Of a stretch of 64,000 nucleotides of DNA, positions 34,504 through 43,975 are shown in pieces. Source of the DNA: Scrofimicrobium canadense (GTDB taxonomy: Bacteria; Actinomycetota; Actinomycetes; Actinomycetales; Actinomycetaceae); assembly GCF_009696615.1 (NCBI RefSeq), contig NZ_VULO01000011.1, forward strand, positions 62,001 through 126,000, given 5' to 3'. A program made the translations under genes and the position numbers. Under the pieces are notes generated by a model. The model saw nothing but the letters and a program-made list of their open reading frames with translations, made no database searches and was not told the origin of the DNA. The number at the start of each line of letters is the position of its first letter. Position 1 is the first letter of the stretch.

Positions 34504-35184
34504 ATGGGTATGGAAAAACAAGAAGATAGTGGCCAAAAAACGGCTAGTGGTGCTGGCATTACTGCTGGAGTGATCGTGCTGTTTCTGTTTTTGCGTATTC
34601 TTGCCGTGTCGGACTGGAACTGGCAGGTTGCAGCAGAGATAGCTGATTCTTTCAACTTTGACGATGCTATCTCTATTGCTTTTGGCACTCTATTTGAGCG
34701 CCCTGACCTCACAGGTATCGTCATCACAATTGTTTTGCCTCTGGTCTTGTTCAGAGTCTTTATCCTTGCGAGGTATCACGGCTCTCGGGGGTCACTTACA
34801 GATTGGCTACTGGCAGTTTCCCTCGTTGCAACTCAAGTTGTGTTGGTGAGGTCATTTTCGTTGTGGTGGCCGGTAATTGCCCCAGTCGTGTTAGCTATTG
34901 TCCTTGTTATCGTGTACATGCTGCTTAAGAAACGCGATACTCCACCGTGGTTCACGCAGTTAGGTAAACGTGCTGGTGCAATCATGGTGGCGGCCCTTTT
35001 AGTTCTTGCTACAACCGTGAACACCCCGTGGTCGCCCGAAGAAATTATCGTCACAAAGTCTGGTCAACTGCAAGGGTATGTCCTAGAAAACACTTCGGGC
35101 TACCTGCGAGTCCTCACAACTGATAGAGAAGTTGTCATCTTCACGAATGCAGATGTCATTAGCAGGACCCCCGCGGATAAATAG
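34504..35184 (+). CDS. membrane protein of unknown function
   Basis: This protein of about 226 residues has five or so hydrophobic segments (about 20-36, 72-88, 101-135, 158-175) and a C-terminal tail of about 55 polar residues (from SPEEII) that could be a small soluble domain. GTG at 34501 and ATG at 34510 are alternative starts. It starts ten bases after the GDPD gene, so co-transcription is likely. I do not recognise a family. Confidence 0.75.
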   Translation: MGMEKQEDSGQKTASGAGITAGVIVLFLFLRILAVSDWNWQVAAEIADSFNFDDAISIAFGTLFERPDLTGIVITIVLPLVLFRVFILARYHGSRGSLTDWLLAVSLVATQVVLVRSFSLWWPVIAPVVLAIVLVIVYMLLKKRDTPPWFTQLGKRAGAIMVAALLVLATTVNTPWSPEEIIVTKSGQLQGYVLENTSGYLRVLTTDREVVIFTNADVISRTPADK

Positions 35185-35231
35185 TCCTCAGTTTTCTGCG
35201 AGATTCTCTGGATGAAAGTAATGTAAATATT

Positions 35232-35696
35232 ATGAAGAAAACTGTAGGTTTTGGCGTTGTATTGCTTGTTGGGATGAGTGCGGCTGGGTGCGCCCAAAGC
35301 AGCCCTGAACAATCGGCAGGTGACTCTGAGCTCAAGCCATCTGCCACAATTTCTTTGGCCTCGCTCAGGGGACAGTGGGAAGGTGCTGACGCCGCACGCA
35401 ACGGTGAGGATCTTCGTAATTTCTCGTCGGTAACCATGACTGTGAATGATGACGGAGCCTTCCAGGTAACCACCGGCTGTAATGATCCGCGGGGGACGTT
35501 CACTGTCAACGATGACGGGATTCTCAGTATTGATGGCCCTGTAATCACAACACGCATGGCTTGTGACCCAGCTCTTATGGACATGGACACCCTTGTTACA
35601 GATGTCCTTGAGGGTATTTCAGGGGCAACATTGACCGAGTCTGGCGAATTGCAGATAGTAGGAGATCACGGGGCTCTGACTTTCCAGAGAGAATAA
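35232..35696 (+). CDS. lipoprotein with META/HslJ-like domain
   Basis: A signal peptide ends in the lipobox MSAAGC (lipid anchor at Cys20), followed by an acidic linker and a META-type domain (LRGQWEG, FQVTTGCNDPRGTFTVNDDGILSI, ITTRMACD). It should sit on the outer face of the membrane. The two cysteines in TTGC and MACD are typical of the domain. The function is unknown. Confidence 0.88.
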   Translation: MKKTVGFGVVLLVGMSAAGCAQSSPEQSAGDSELKPSATISLASLRGQWEGADAARNGEDLRNFSSVTMTVNDDGAFQVTTGCNDPRGTFTVNDDGILSIDGPVITTRMACDPALMDMDTLVTDVLEGISGATLTESGELQIVGDHGALTFQRE

Positions 35697-36055
35697 AATG
35701 ACGCATGGATCTGAGTCTAAACATTCGATTGCTTGTCGGGATACTCGCTGTAAGTATCGTGAGTTTAATAGGAGCTGTCTTTAGCAGGAGTGTATTCGGG
35801 AGCATTTTCTAGCAGTTCGTTATGGTCAGCTACGATCGCAGTAGTCTATATATCTTGGTGGTATTGGGGATTTCCGCATTGCGCCCTATCTGAAAAGGGA
35901 ACCGTTGAATGTTGGTCGTCGCCTCGGAAAAACGAAGGCCGTTGCTGAGTCGCAGAATAGGCGAACACTCAACGTGGATACCAACGGTACCGCGTGCTGC
36001 TTTCCTGGCTAGCCTTCAAACGGCGGGTATCGTCTACCAATCTTTTTACAGACTA
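35697..36055. other. about 360 bp without a clear gene
   Basis: The only possible coding unit is a 35-codon frame at 35705-35812 (plus) encoding one hydrophobic helix (LLVGILAVSIVSLIGAVF) between charged ends. It has a weak GAGAGAA before it and could be a small membrane peptide. Nothing else is convincing. Confidence 0.4.
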
Positions 36056-36093
36056 AGAGTGGGGTTCCAGAATCGGAACTGGAACCCCACTCT
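36056..36093. terminator. strong hairpin at the end of the peptide transporter operon
   Basis: AGAGTGGGGTTCCAG (36056-36070) and CTGGAACCCCACTCT (36079-36093) form a perfect 15-bp stem with an 8-nt loop, 17 bp after the dppDF stop. There is no strong T-run, so it may act as a terminator or as 3' end protection. Confidence 0.65.
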
Positions 36094-36109
36094 ATACGTC
36101 TATCTACGT

Positions 36110-37960
36110 TTACAGTGCGAGCTGAATCTTTCGCCCCGGCACTGCGTCAATAAGCTCACGAGTGTATTCCTTTTGAGGATCATCGAAAAGCTGATCTGAA
36201 GGGGCCGCTTCCACGATCTTGCCTTTTTCCATCACTACAACGTCATCTGCAATCAAGCGGACAACGGCCAGGTCATGAGTAATGAAAAGATACGTGAGGC
36301 CGAGGTCTGCCTGAAGATCGTTCAGCAGAAGCAAAATCTGGTTCTGGACCAAAACGTCAAGCGCTGATACTGCCTCATCTAAGACGACAACTTCGGGGTC
36401 GAGAGCAAGTGCACGCGCAATGGCAACTCTTTGTCGCTGGCCACCAGATAACTCATTGGGGTAGCGACGCATCACCGAGCGCGGCAAAGCGACACGATCA
36501 AGAAGATCGACTACTTTATTGACACGTTCTTTCTTACTGCCGATATTGTGAACACGCAGTGGCTCTTCGACAACCCGGAAGATTGAGTACATGGGATCTA
36601 GAGAGCCGTATGGATTCTGGAATACTACTTGCAGTTTACGGCGCATCTTGAAGAGGTCTTTAGAGTTCAAGGTGGAGAGATCTTCACCTTTGAAAAAGAC
36701 TTTTCCAGACGTTGGATCAATCAAGTTGAGAACCATATTCGCAACGGTGGACTTACCCGACCCCGATTCTCCGACTAAGGCCAGAGTAGTACCTGAGCGC
36801 ACGCCGAAACTGACATCATCCACAGCTCGGAGAATCTTCGCTTCTCCTTTGGCGCCGCGCACGTCAAATTCTTTGACGAGGTTTTCGACTCGAATGATTT
36901 CGGACGTTGATACCGAGCCAGCACCAGAACCAGTGAGCTCTTCGTCCGTTACGGCGATACCCTTTTCATGAGCTACTTCGATACGCTGTGACGCTAGCGA
37001 TGGAGCTGCAGATACGAGCCGTTTCGTATACGGATGCTGGGGGTGCTGCAGTATTTCCAGTGCGGGACCCGATTCAACCACACGTCCGCGGTGCATCACT
37101 ACCAGTTGTTCTGCACGCTCAGCAGCTAGGCCCAGGTCGTGAGTAATAAAAAGGACAGCAGTACCCTTTTCTTCAGTGAGAACCTGTAGGTGGTCTAAAA
37201 TGCGGCGCTGAACAGTCACATCCAATGCAGATGTTGGCTCGTCGGCAATAAGAAGTTTTGGATTCGCCGCCATCCCAATACCTATAAGGGCGCGTTGTCG
37301 CATACCGCCAGAGAACTCATGAGGGTATTGTTTGGCGCGGCGCTCCGCATCAGGTAGACCGGCTTCTTCTAAGACATCAGCTACTCGCTGACCGATTTCG
37401 GATTTCGGGACAACATTGTTGGCTTTGAGTGCTTCCTTGACTTGTGTCCCAATACGCCACACGGGATTGAGGTTAGTCATAGGATCTTGTGGCACCATAC
37501 CGATACCTGATCCCCTAATGGCAACCCACTCTTTAGGGGAGAGGTGAGTGATGTCCGCACCATCAAATTCGATGCTGCCACTGGTTACTTTCCCGGTGCC
37601 TGGAAGCAGACCGATGATGGCTGCCGCCGTCGTCGATTTACCAGAACCGGACTCGCCGACGATGGCAACTGTTTGACCGGGATAAATGGTGAGGTTTGCT
37701 TCTCGAACCGCAGTGACGGTACCTGTTGATGTTGTAAATGTGACGTCAAGGTTGGTCAGACGCAGTAGGGGATTCGCGTCATCTGGGTGAGGCTGTGCTT
37801 CCAGCTTTTTAAGCATTGCTGGATCAGTTTTCCCCTCCCTTAGATCAATCTTCCGTTCCTCTTCACGATCTTTCTTTGCCGTGATTGGATCAGGAGCATC
37901 TTTCCAATCCTCGTATTCTTCAAGCGGCTCATCGCCGGGGAAGAGAGTGCTATCTGTCAT
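36110..37960 (-). CDS. oligopeptide ABC transporter, fused double ATPase (DppD-DppF type)
   Basis: Two complete ABC ATPase domains lie in one chain of 616 residues. The first has Walker A GESGSGKST at 102-110 and signature FSGGMRQR; the second has GESGSGKSTV near 400 and LSGGQRQR. Each has its own Walker B. A charged N-terminal extension of about 60 residues is present. It powers the two permeases encoded just upstream with a four-base overlap. Fusion of the two ATPases is common in actinobacteria. Confidence 0.95.
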   Translation of the reverse strand: MTDSTLFPGDEPLEEYEDWKDAPDPITAKKDREEERKIDLREGKTDPAMLKKLEAQPHPDDANPLLRLTNLDVTFTTSTGTVTAVREANLTIYPGQTVAIVGESGSGKSTTAAAIIGLLPGTGKVTSGSIEFDGADITHLSPKEWVAIRGSGIGMVPQDPMTNLNPVWRIGTQVKEALKANNVVPKSEIGQRVADVLEEAGLPDAERRAKQYPHEFSGGMRQRALIGIGMAANPKLLIADEPTSALDVTVQRRILDHLQVLTEEKGTAVLFITHDLGLAAERAEQLVVMHRGRVVESGPALEILQHPQHPYTKRLVSAAPSLASQRIEVAHEKGIAVTDEELTGSGAGSVSTSEIIRVENLVKEFDVRGAKGEAKILRAVDDVSFGVRSGTTLALVGESGSGKSTVANMVLNLIDPTSGKVFFKGEDLSTLNSKDLFKMRRKLQVVFQNPYGSLDPMYSIFRVVEEPLRVHNIGSKKERVNKVVDLLDRVALPRSVMRRYPNELSGGQRQRVAIARALALDPEVVVLDEAVSALDVLVQNQILLLLNDLQADLGLTYLFITHDLAVVRLIADDVVVMEKGKIVEAAPSDQLFDDPQKEYTRELIDAVPGRKIQLAL

Positions 37961-38946
37961 CGTTTCCTAGCCTTCGGATCAAGGGCATCGCGAACGACAT
38001 CGCCCATCATTATGAAGCTCAGTACTGTCAGTGCCAATGCAATGGCGGGGTAGAACAGTACCATCGGCTGAGTCCTCAATGCTGTTTGAGCTCTGGAGAT
38101 ATCCCCGCCCCATGAGACAACATCCGCGGGTAGGCCAACACCTAGGAAGGACAGAGATGCTTCAGCAACGATAAAAGTGCCTAGCGCGACCGTTGCATAG
38201 ACGATGATGGGAGCCATCGCATTGGGAAGAATATGCGACGTAATGATGCGCCAACGTGAAGCTCCCAAAGCACGTGCTGAAGTGACATATTCTTCGTTCT
38301 TTGCTTGCAATACCGCACCTCTAGTAATCCGTGCGATCTGCGGCCAACCGAAGACTGCCAGGATTACTACAACCATCATTACTGTGCGCTGTTCTTTGAA
38401 CAACTGCATGAATACGATCGCACCCAGAACGAGTGGAACTGCGAAGAAGATATCGGTGAGGCGCGACATAAGGGCATCTATCCAGCCACCAAAAAAGCCT
38501 GCTAAAGTGCCAAAGGTACCGCCAATTATTACCACGACGATAGTCGTAAATATTCCTACGAGCACCGACGCGCGGGCACCATAGATAACGCGCGAATAGA
38601 TGTCGCAGCCTTGCTGGTCGAATCCAAAAACGTGTCCAGGCTCAGGAGCGCCTAAGGAACGCGAAAGCTCGCAAAAACGTGGATCCTGACTCGAGAACAG
38701 CTGTGGAAAAGCGGCCATAAGTACGGCCACCGCAATAATGAATGCTGCGACCCAAAACATTGGGCGGCGTCGCAGGTTTTTCCATGCTTCGCCCCACATT
38801 GATGCGGGCGCCGACTCATCTGCAACGGCGTCGACTGCTCCAAGTCCGGTTTCATCCGTGTCAGAGATATAGTGTGACTGTCCAGCACGCGTGCGTGCTA
38901 TCTTTTTTGAAGGTATTAGGTTTTCACTCATGGCGTCATCACTCAT
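37957..38946 (-). CDS. oligopeptide ABC transporter permease, DppC type
   Basis: This protein has a cytoplasmic N-terminus of about 65 residues, six membrane helices and the EAA coupling loop (EYVTSARALGASRWRIITSHILPNAMAP). The ATG at 38946 lies inside the dppB end (ATGAGTGATGA), giving an 8-bp overlap. An extension to 39000 is less likely. It pairs with the DppB-type permease. Confidence 0.95.
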   Translation of the reverse strand: MSDDAMSENLIPSKKIARTRAGQSHYISDTDETGLGAVDAVADESAPASMWGEAWKNLRRRPMFWVAAFIIAVAVLMAAFPQLFSSQDPRFCELSRSLGAPEPGHVFGFDQQGCDIYSRVIYGARASVLVGIFTTIVVVIIGGTFGTLAGFFGGWIDALMSRLTDIFFAVPLVLGAIVFMQLFKEQRTVMMVVVILAVFGWPQIARITRGAVLQAKNEEYVTSARALGASRWRIITSHILPNAMAPIIVYATVALGTFIVAEASLSFLGVGLPADVVSWGGDISRAQTALRTQPMVLFYPAIALALTVLSFIMMGDVVRDALDPKARKR

Positions 38947-39865
38947 AACGAATCCGTGGGTCCAAGGCGGCATAGAGAAGGTCCACCAGTAGGTTGGCAA
39001 TGATATAGACCAATACCAACGCCGTAGTCATCGACACAACTGTTGCTGGTTCGCCTTTTTTAATTCCATCAAAGAGAACACCACCAACGCCCTTGATATT
39101 GAAGATACCTTCAGTAATGATTGCCCCACCCATGAGAGCACCCAGGTCAGCGCCAATGAAGGTGACGACGGGAATCAGAGAGTTCCTTAGGATGTGGCGG
39201 TTGGTTACAGCAAGCCCGGACATTCCTTTGGCCCGTGCTGTGCGTACGAAATCGGCCGACATTGTCTCTGAAATTGACTGACGGCTCAGACGGATCACGT
39301 ATGCCAGCGAAACCGCTGCCAATACGAAAGCAGGCATGAGTAGAGACTTGAAGTCTAAAGTCTGGCCGACTGTGACCGGGAGCCACTTGAGTTTCACTCC
39401 GACGACGAATTGAAGGACGAAGCCCATCACGAAGGTAGGAACAGAAATCAAGATCATGGAGAATACGAGAATCGTAGAATCGATAATCTTGCCTTTACGC
39501 AATCCTGCAATGACACCAAGAATGATTCCGAATATAGCTTCAATCGCTATGGCGAAGAATGCTAGCCGGATGGTGATAGGAAAGGCATGCGCCATCACCT
39601 CTGCGACGGGTCTTCCCGAGAAGGTTTTTCCAAAGTCAAAGGTGAAAACGCCTTTGAGATAGAGCAGGTACTGCATCCAGAAAGGCTGATCGAGATTATA
39701 CTCGGCGCGGATGCGAGCCTGTACGCTGGGATCTAACCCACGATCACCGCCCAACGCAGCAACGGGGTCACCCGGCATGAGATAGACCATCGCAAAAATC
39801 AAAAAAGTTGCGCCAAAGAATACTGGGATGGTCTGCAGTATCCGACGCCCTATGTAGCGAGCCAT
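38939..39865 (-). CDS. oligopeptide ABC transporter permease, DppB type
   Basis: This permease starts MARYIGRRILQTIPVFFG, the usual DppB beginning, and has six helices and the EAA loop (DFVRTARAKGMSGLAVTNRHILRNSLIP). The ATG at 39865 follows AGAGGAACC. An upstream start at 39907 is rejected. The gene lies 86 bp after the binding-protein gene, which leaves room for partial termination. Confidence 0.95.
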   Translation of the reverse strand: MARYIGRRILQTIPVFFGATFLIFAMVYLMPGDPVAALGGDRGLDPSVQARIRAEYNLDQPFWMQYLLYLKGVFTFDFGKTFSGRPVAEVMAHAFPITIRLAFFAIAIEAIFGIILGVIAGLRKGKIIDSTILVFSMILISVPTFVMGFVLQFVVGVKLKWLPVTVGQTLDFKSLLMPAFVLAAVSLAYVIRLSRQSISETMSADFVRTARAKGMSGLAVTNRHILRNSLIPVVTFIGADLGALMGGAIITEGIFNIKGVGGVLFDGIKKGEPATVVSMTTALVLVYIIANLLVDLLYAALDPRIRYE

Positions 39866-39951
39866 TGGTTCCTCTGTGTTTGTCGCAAGAAATGGTGGGA
39901 AGACCATGGTCTTCCCACCATTTCAACGCACGATCAGATCACACTATACCG

Positions 39952-41673
39952 TTAGTTTTTTGTGACCTGGTAGTAGAGAGGTTCGGAATTCCATCCGAAC
40001 ACCACATTATCTACGTGTTCCGAGAAACCGCCTGCCGCGTTCTGATACCACAACGGGATCGAAGGTAGATCGCGGAAGAGCACGGTTTGTGCCTCTGCCA
40101 TCAGTTTGTTCGCCTCGTCTTGTGAGGTGGAGAATGCAGCCGCTGCTTCGGTGATCAGCTTATCGAACTCTTCTGATGAGTAGTCGGAGTCATTCGCGCC
40201 AGCACCGGTCTGGTACAAGGGAGCCAGGAAGTTGTATGCCGAAGGATAGTCACCTTGCCATCCGGTACGGAATGCAGTAGTGATGGTGCGCTTAGTCACA
40301 TCGTCACGCAACGACTTAAAGTCTGGGTAGGGCTTGCCAGCTGCATCGATACCAAGATTATTCTTGATTTGGTTCGCGACTGCGTCTACCCAAGCCTGGT
40401 GAGGACCATCTGCGTTATATGCGATCTCAAACTTACCTTCGTAAGGAGAAATAGCATCGGCTTTCTCCCAAAGTTCCTTGGCCTTTTCAGGGTTGAATTC
40501 CAGGATCTCAGAGCCTTCTATACCTTCTTGGAATCCAGCTACCACTGGTGAAGTGAAGTCGACTGCAGGAGTACGGGTGCCGTTGAAGACTTTCTCGGTG
40601 ATCTCTTCACGGTTGATAGCCAACGACAAGGCTTGACGACGAAGGTTGCCTTCTTCACCGGGCGCAAAATGCTCAAGACCTTCTGGCAAGGTGAATGTTT
40701 GGTTAATCGCAGCAGGGACATTGATAGCGCGGTCGCCAAGGTCTTCTTGGAATGTTGTAACCGCAGAGTCAGGTATCTGATCGAGGATATCTAGGTTTCC
40801 TGCTAGTAAATCGTTGTAGGCCGCATTATTATCCGCGTAAAAGAGGAAGGTTAGCCCACCGTTTTGTGCTTGGCGACCGCCTTTGTACTCAGGGTTGGGA
40901 ACCAGATCGATTCTTTCATTGTGAACCCAGCCTTCGCCACCGAGCATGTAGGGGCCATTGCCGATGGGGTTTTCGCCGCCGGCCTCAAGGTCCTCAAGGG
41001 TGCTCTCTGGGAGGGGGTAGAAAGCCGAGTATCCCAACCGCAACGGGAAGTCAGCTTCAGGCTGGGCCAACGTGATGGTGAATGTGGTGTCGTCAACTGT
41101 CTTAAGACCTGTGAGAGTGCGGGGGCAAGCAGAGTCATCGAACGCGAACTCTTCGCCTTCTTCGTGCTCTGCGCCGTCCCACGCGGTCTTCTGGTCGGCT
41201 TCACACTTAGCGAGGTCAAGGGGTTCGCCCTGGATTGGAACGAAGAAGTTGACATTGTTCATGCCATTTTCTGCCGCGGCCGTCCATGCCCCAACAAAAG
41301 AGTTAGAGGTGACTGGAGTGCCATCAGAGAACTTCTGGTCAGCCTTGAGCTTCACGGTGAAGGTTTGGTTATCTTCAGTCTCGATCGACTCGGCCATGTC
41401 ATTGACGACGTTGCCGTCCTGGTCGTAGTAGACCAAGCCTGCGAACAGCATATCAACAATGTGGCCGCCGCCTACTTCGTTGGTGTTTGCAGGAATAAGT
41501 GGGTTTTGGGGCTCAGTGCGGTTCGCGGTTACTACACCGCTGCTTGCACCACCACCGGCAGCACTCTGTGTGCCGCTCTGGTCGCCGCCTTCATTGTTGT
41601 TGCTAGCTGAGCAGGCGCTCAAAGAGAGGCCTGCCACGGCTGCCAGCGCCAGCCATGTGCGCTTGAGTTTCAT
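39952..41673 (-). CDS. extracellular peptide-binding lipoprotein, SBP family 5
   Basis: This 573-residue binding protein begins with a signal peptide ending in LSAC (lipidated Cys) and a low-complexity linker, followed by the family 5 fold (NPLIPANTNEVGGGHIVDMLFAGLVYYDQDG, DQKFSDGTPVTSNSFVGAW). The ATG at 41673 follows AGGAGGAACG. It delivers oligopeptides to the DppBC-DppDF transporter and is the first gene of that operon. Confidence 0.95.
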   Translation of the reverse strand: MKLKRTWLALAAVAGLSLSACSASNNNEGGDQSGTQSAAGGGASSGVVTANRTEPQNPLIPANTNEVGGGHIVDMLFAGLVYYDQDGNVVNDMAESIETEDNQTFTVKLKADQKFSDGTPVTSNSFVGAWTAAAENGMNNVNFFVPIQGEPLDLAKCEADQKTAWDGAEHEEGEEFAFDDSACPRTLTGLKTVDDTTFTITLAQPEADFPLRLGYSAFYPLPESTLEDLEAGGENPIGNGPYMLGGEGWVHNERIDLVPNPEYKGGRQAQNGGLTFLFYADNNAAYNDLLAGNLDILDQIPDSAVTTFQEDLGDRAINVPAAINQTFTLPEGLEHFAPGEEGNLRRQALSLAINREEITEKVFNGTRTPAVDFTSPVVAGFQEGIEGSEILEFNPEKAKELWEKADAISPYEGKFEIAYNADGPHQAWVDAVANQIKNNLGIDAAGKPYPDFKSLRDDVTKRTITTAFRTGWQGDYPSAYNFLAPLYQTGAGANDSDYSSEEFDKLITEAAAAFSTSQDEANKLMAEAQTVLFRDLPSIPLWYQNAAGGFSEHVDNVVFGWNSEPLYYQVTKN

Positions 41674-42002
41674 CGTTCCTCCTGAATACTCACGGAACTC
41701 ATTAAATCTGGCTCTACATATAGAATCAGATAGATCGGACTCTAATAAACCCGACATTCTGTAAACGATAGCAAGTATCAGCATGTGAACATCGAAATTG
41801 CGTAACAATTAGGTAACAAGCTAATGAATGCTGGAAACATGCGGTATTCATGACACGATATTGGCGATACTCTTAAAAATTTGAAAGATATTGTTGAAAT
41901 AGTGTTATGTAAATCACTTATAGATTCTTGTCTTTACAGGTGGTCTGGTGAAGATTCGAGATGGCGTAGCGAAGAGTAAAGAAAAGTCATTACTATAGCG
42001 AC
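41674..42002. promoter_or_regulatory. divergent intergenic region with the trp promoter candidate
   Basis: This AT-rich stretch lies between the peptide-binding protein and the trp leader. For trp, TTGAAA (41894-41899) and TATAGA (41919-41924) are 19 bp apart, and TTGAAA (41881-41886) with GTTATG (41904-41909) are 17 bp apart. A direct repeat of GTAACAA occurs near 41803-41820. No regulator site can be named. Confidence 0.4.
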
Positions 42003-42041
42003 ATGACGAACAGCCGCATGGGATGGTGGTCCGCTGCATAG
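42003..42041 (+). CDS. trpL: trp leader peptide
   Basis: The twelve-codon frame reads MTNSRMGWWSAA, with adjacent Trp codons 8 and 9 at 42024-42029, directly before the anthranilate synthase gene. Trp is rare, so tandem Trp codons in a tiny frame at this place are strong evidence of ribosome-mediated attenuation. Confidence 0.85.
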   Translation: MTNSRMGWWSAA

Positions 42042-42089
42042 GCGGTCCATTTTTCGTGCAACCGCCCCAGCGGCGGAGGCGGCAGGGGC
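42028..42089 (+). promoter_or_regulatory. trp attenuator
   Basis: Four pairing segments follow the Trp codons. Segment 1 GGTCCGC (42028-42034) pairs with 2 GCGGTCC (42042-42048, one T-T mismatch), followed by TTTTT. Segment 2 GGCGGT (42041-42046) pairs perfectly with 3 ACCGCC (42061-42066). Segment 3 GCCCC (42064-42068) pairs with 4 GGGGC (42085-42089), the only purine-rich stretch before the start codon. A ribosome stalled on Trp codons would cover 1 and favour 2:3. The 3:4 hairpin has no T-run, so control may be on translation. Confidence 0.7.
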
Positions 42090-42106
42090 AGAAAGTGATG
42101 TGACTG

Positions 42107-43960
42107 ATGGCCCCACAGGCTCAAGAGACAATAGCAAGGTTGCTAGATCTGCCACCCACGCGAGGATTTGCAGTACTCCGTCACCTAGATGAATTATCTC
42201 TGACAGTATTGACCGGAGATATCCAATCAGTGGATATGCTGGCGGATATTCCTCTTGAAGGCAAGGAAGTCATAGCTATGGTTCCTTTCCGGCAGATTCG
42301 TGAACGTGGGTTTGAAGCTATTGATGATGGTTCTCCGCTACTTGTACTTGTGGCAGATAAAAAAGAAGTACTTGACACTGCCGCCTTCGTGGACGCGCTT
42401 CCTGAGAGTCTCCCTCAGATCGATGATCTGGGCTTCAGCCTCTCGGATGAGGAATACGCCCAGCGTGCTACTACTGTTATTCGCGATGAAATAGGGCGTG
42501 GTGAGGGCGCTAATTTTGTTATCCGGCGTGACTACCGGGCAAAAACCAAGGAACCAACGCGCCAGGCAACACTTGCATGGCTTCGACGCCTACTTGAGGG
42601 GGAAAGCGGAGCCTACTGGACTTTCGCCTTTTGCGCGCCTGAAATTTTTGCGGTTGGTGCAACCCCTGAAAGACACGTCAGCGTAGAGCAGGGCACCGTG
42701 ATGATGAATCCGATTTCTGGTACGTTGCGCCATGGCGACCATGTTCCAACTACTTCAGAGCTTCTTGCTTTCCTCCAAGACCGCAAAGAGAGCGAAGAAC
42801 TCGTGATGGTGGTCGATGAGGAACTCAAAATGATGAGTGCGGTATGTCCCGAGGGCGGTGTCATGCGCGGTCCATTCTTAAAGCCTATGTCCCGGCTGAC
42901 TCATACCGAGTATCTCTTAGAAGGACGATCAAAGCTTGATCCGCGGGAGATACTGCGTTTGACGATGTTTGCGCCTACGGTGACTGGTTCACCCATGGAA
43001 AACGCATGCCGTGTTATTGCGCGTCATGAAGATACCGGTCGGGGCTACTATTCCGGAGTGTTAGCTCATTTTGCACCAACTGCTACTGGATACGACCTAC
43101 ACGCGTCGATTCTCATTCGAACCGCCTTCCTCACCCCATCTGGTGATATTACCGTCTCAGCAGGGGCTACTCTGGTTCGACATTCAGATGCAATGAGCGA
43201 GGCGAAAGAAACTCATGCAAAAGCCTCGGGAGTATTGGGAGCCCTGGGCATAGGTCGATCGAAGACCCAGGGGGAGCCAATGCCTCGTCCTGCATTGAAT
43301 ACGGCGGTCGACGATCCTCAAGTTGCACAAGCACTTACGGACCGCAATCGTCATTTGGCTCCATTTTGGCGAGATGAACAAACCGTTGTTGCCACTTTTG
43401 ATGCTCAAGTACTCGTTGTTGACTGTGAAGACGAGTTCACCACTATGCTCGCCCACCAACTACGCCGACTAGGCATGGATGTCAAAATTTTGCCCTGGGA
43501 TGAGGTTGAAAACGTACTTGACTGGGACCTTGTCGTATTTGGGCCTGGGCCCGGTGATCCCCTGAGCGGCGGTGATCCCCGCATTGCGCGGGTGCGCAGC
43601 CTTATCAGTGAAAGAATGGGGCGCCCGATGGTGGCGGTGTGCCTAAGTCACCAGATTCTTGCGTCGATGAGTGGTCTTGAGATTCGACAACTTCCTGTAC
43701 CTCGTCAAGGACAACCCTTGGACGTCGAGATCTTAGGGAAAAATAGTCGCATCGGCTTCTACAATACATTTACGGCTGTCGGTGCGGACGGAAGCCGCAC
43801 ACCACTATGGAATCTAAGAGTCCATTCTGAACCGGATACAGGCTTTGTTCACCTGTTGACTGGTGAAAATGTAGTCTCCGTTCAAGGACACTTGGAGTCG
43901 GTACTCTCGTATGATGGCTTCGGAGCACTTACCCGCGTGGTGGCGCACGTTCTCAGCTAG
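42107..43960 (+). CDS. fused anthranilate synthase TrpE-TrpG
   Basis: This 617-residue protein joins a chorismate-binding TrpE-like domain (to about 400, with the block TRGFAVLRHLDE at the start and ISAG-like VSAGATLVRHSD) to a class I glutamine amidotransferase with nucleophile Cys512 (AVCLSHQ) and QGHLES. It makes anthranilate from chorismate and glutamine. The layout is shared with PhzE-type ADIC synthases, but the trp leader before it argues for tryptophan synthesis. No other trp gene follows. An in-frame TGA at 42101 limits the start to the ATG at 42107. Confidence 0.9.
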   Translation: MAPQAQETIARLLDLPPTRGFAVLRHLDELSLTVLTGDIQSVDMLADIPLEGKEVIAMVPFRQIRERGFEAIDDGSPLLVLVADKKEVLDTAAFVDALPESLPQIDDLGFSLSDEEYAQRATTVIRDEIGRGEGANFVIRRDYRAKTKEPTRQATLAWLRRLLEGESGAYWTFAFCAPEIFAVGATPERHVSVEQGTVMMNPISGTLRHGDHVPTTSELLAFLQDRKESEELVMVVDEELKMMSAVCPEGGVMRGPFLKPMSRLTHTEYLLEGRSKLDPREILRLTMFAPTVTGSPMENACRVIARHEDTGRGYYSGVLAHFAPTATGYDLHASILIRTAFLTPSGDITVSAGATLVRHSDAMSEAKETHAKASGVLGALGIGRSKTQGEPMPRPALNTAVDDPQVAQALTDRNRHLAPFWRDEQTVVATFDAQVLVVDCEDEFTTMLAHQLRRLGMDVKILPWDEVENVLDWDLVVFGPGPGDPLSGGDPRIARVRSLISERMGRPMVAVCLSHQILASMSGLEIRQLPVPRQGQPLDVEILGKNSRIGFYNTFTAVGADGSRTPLWNLRVHSEPDTGFVHLLTGENVVSVQGHLESVLSYDGFGALTRVVAHVLS

Positions 43961-43975
43961 CAAAGGAATAGGACA

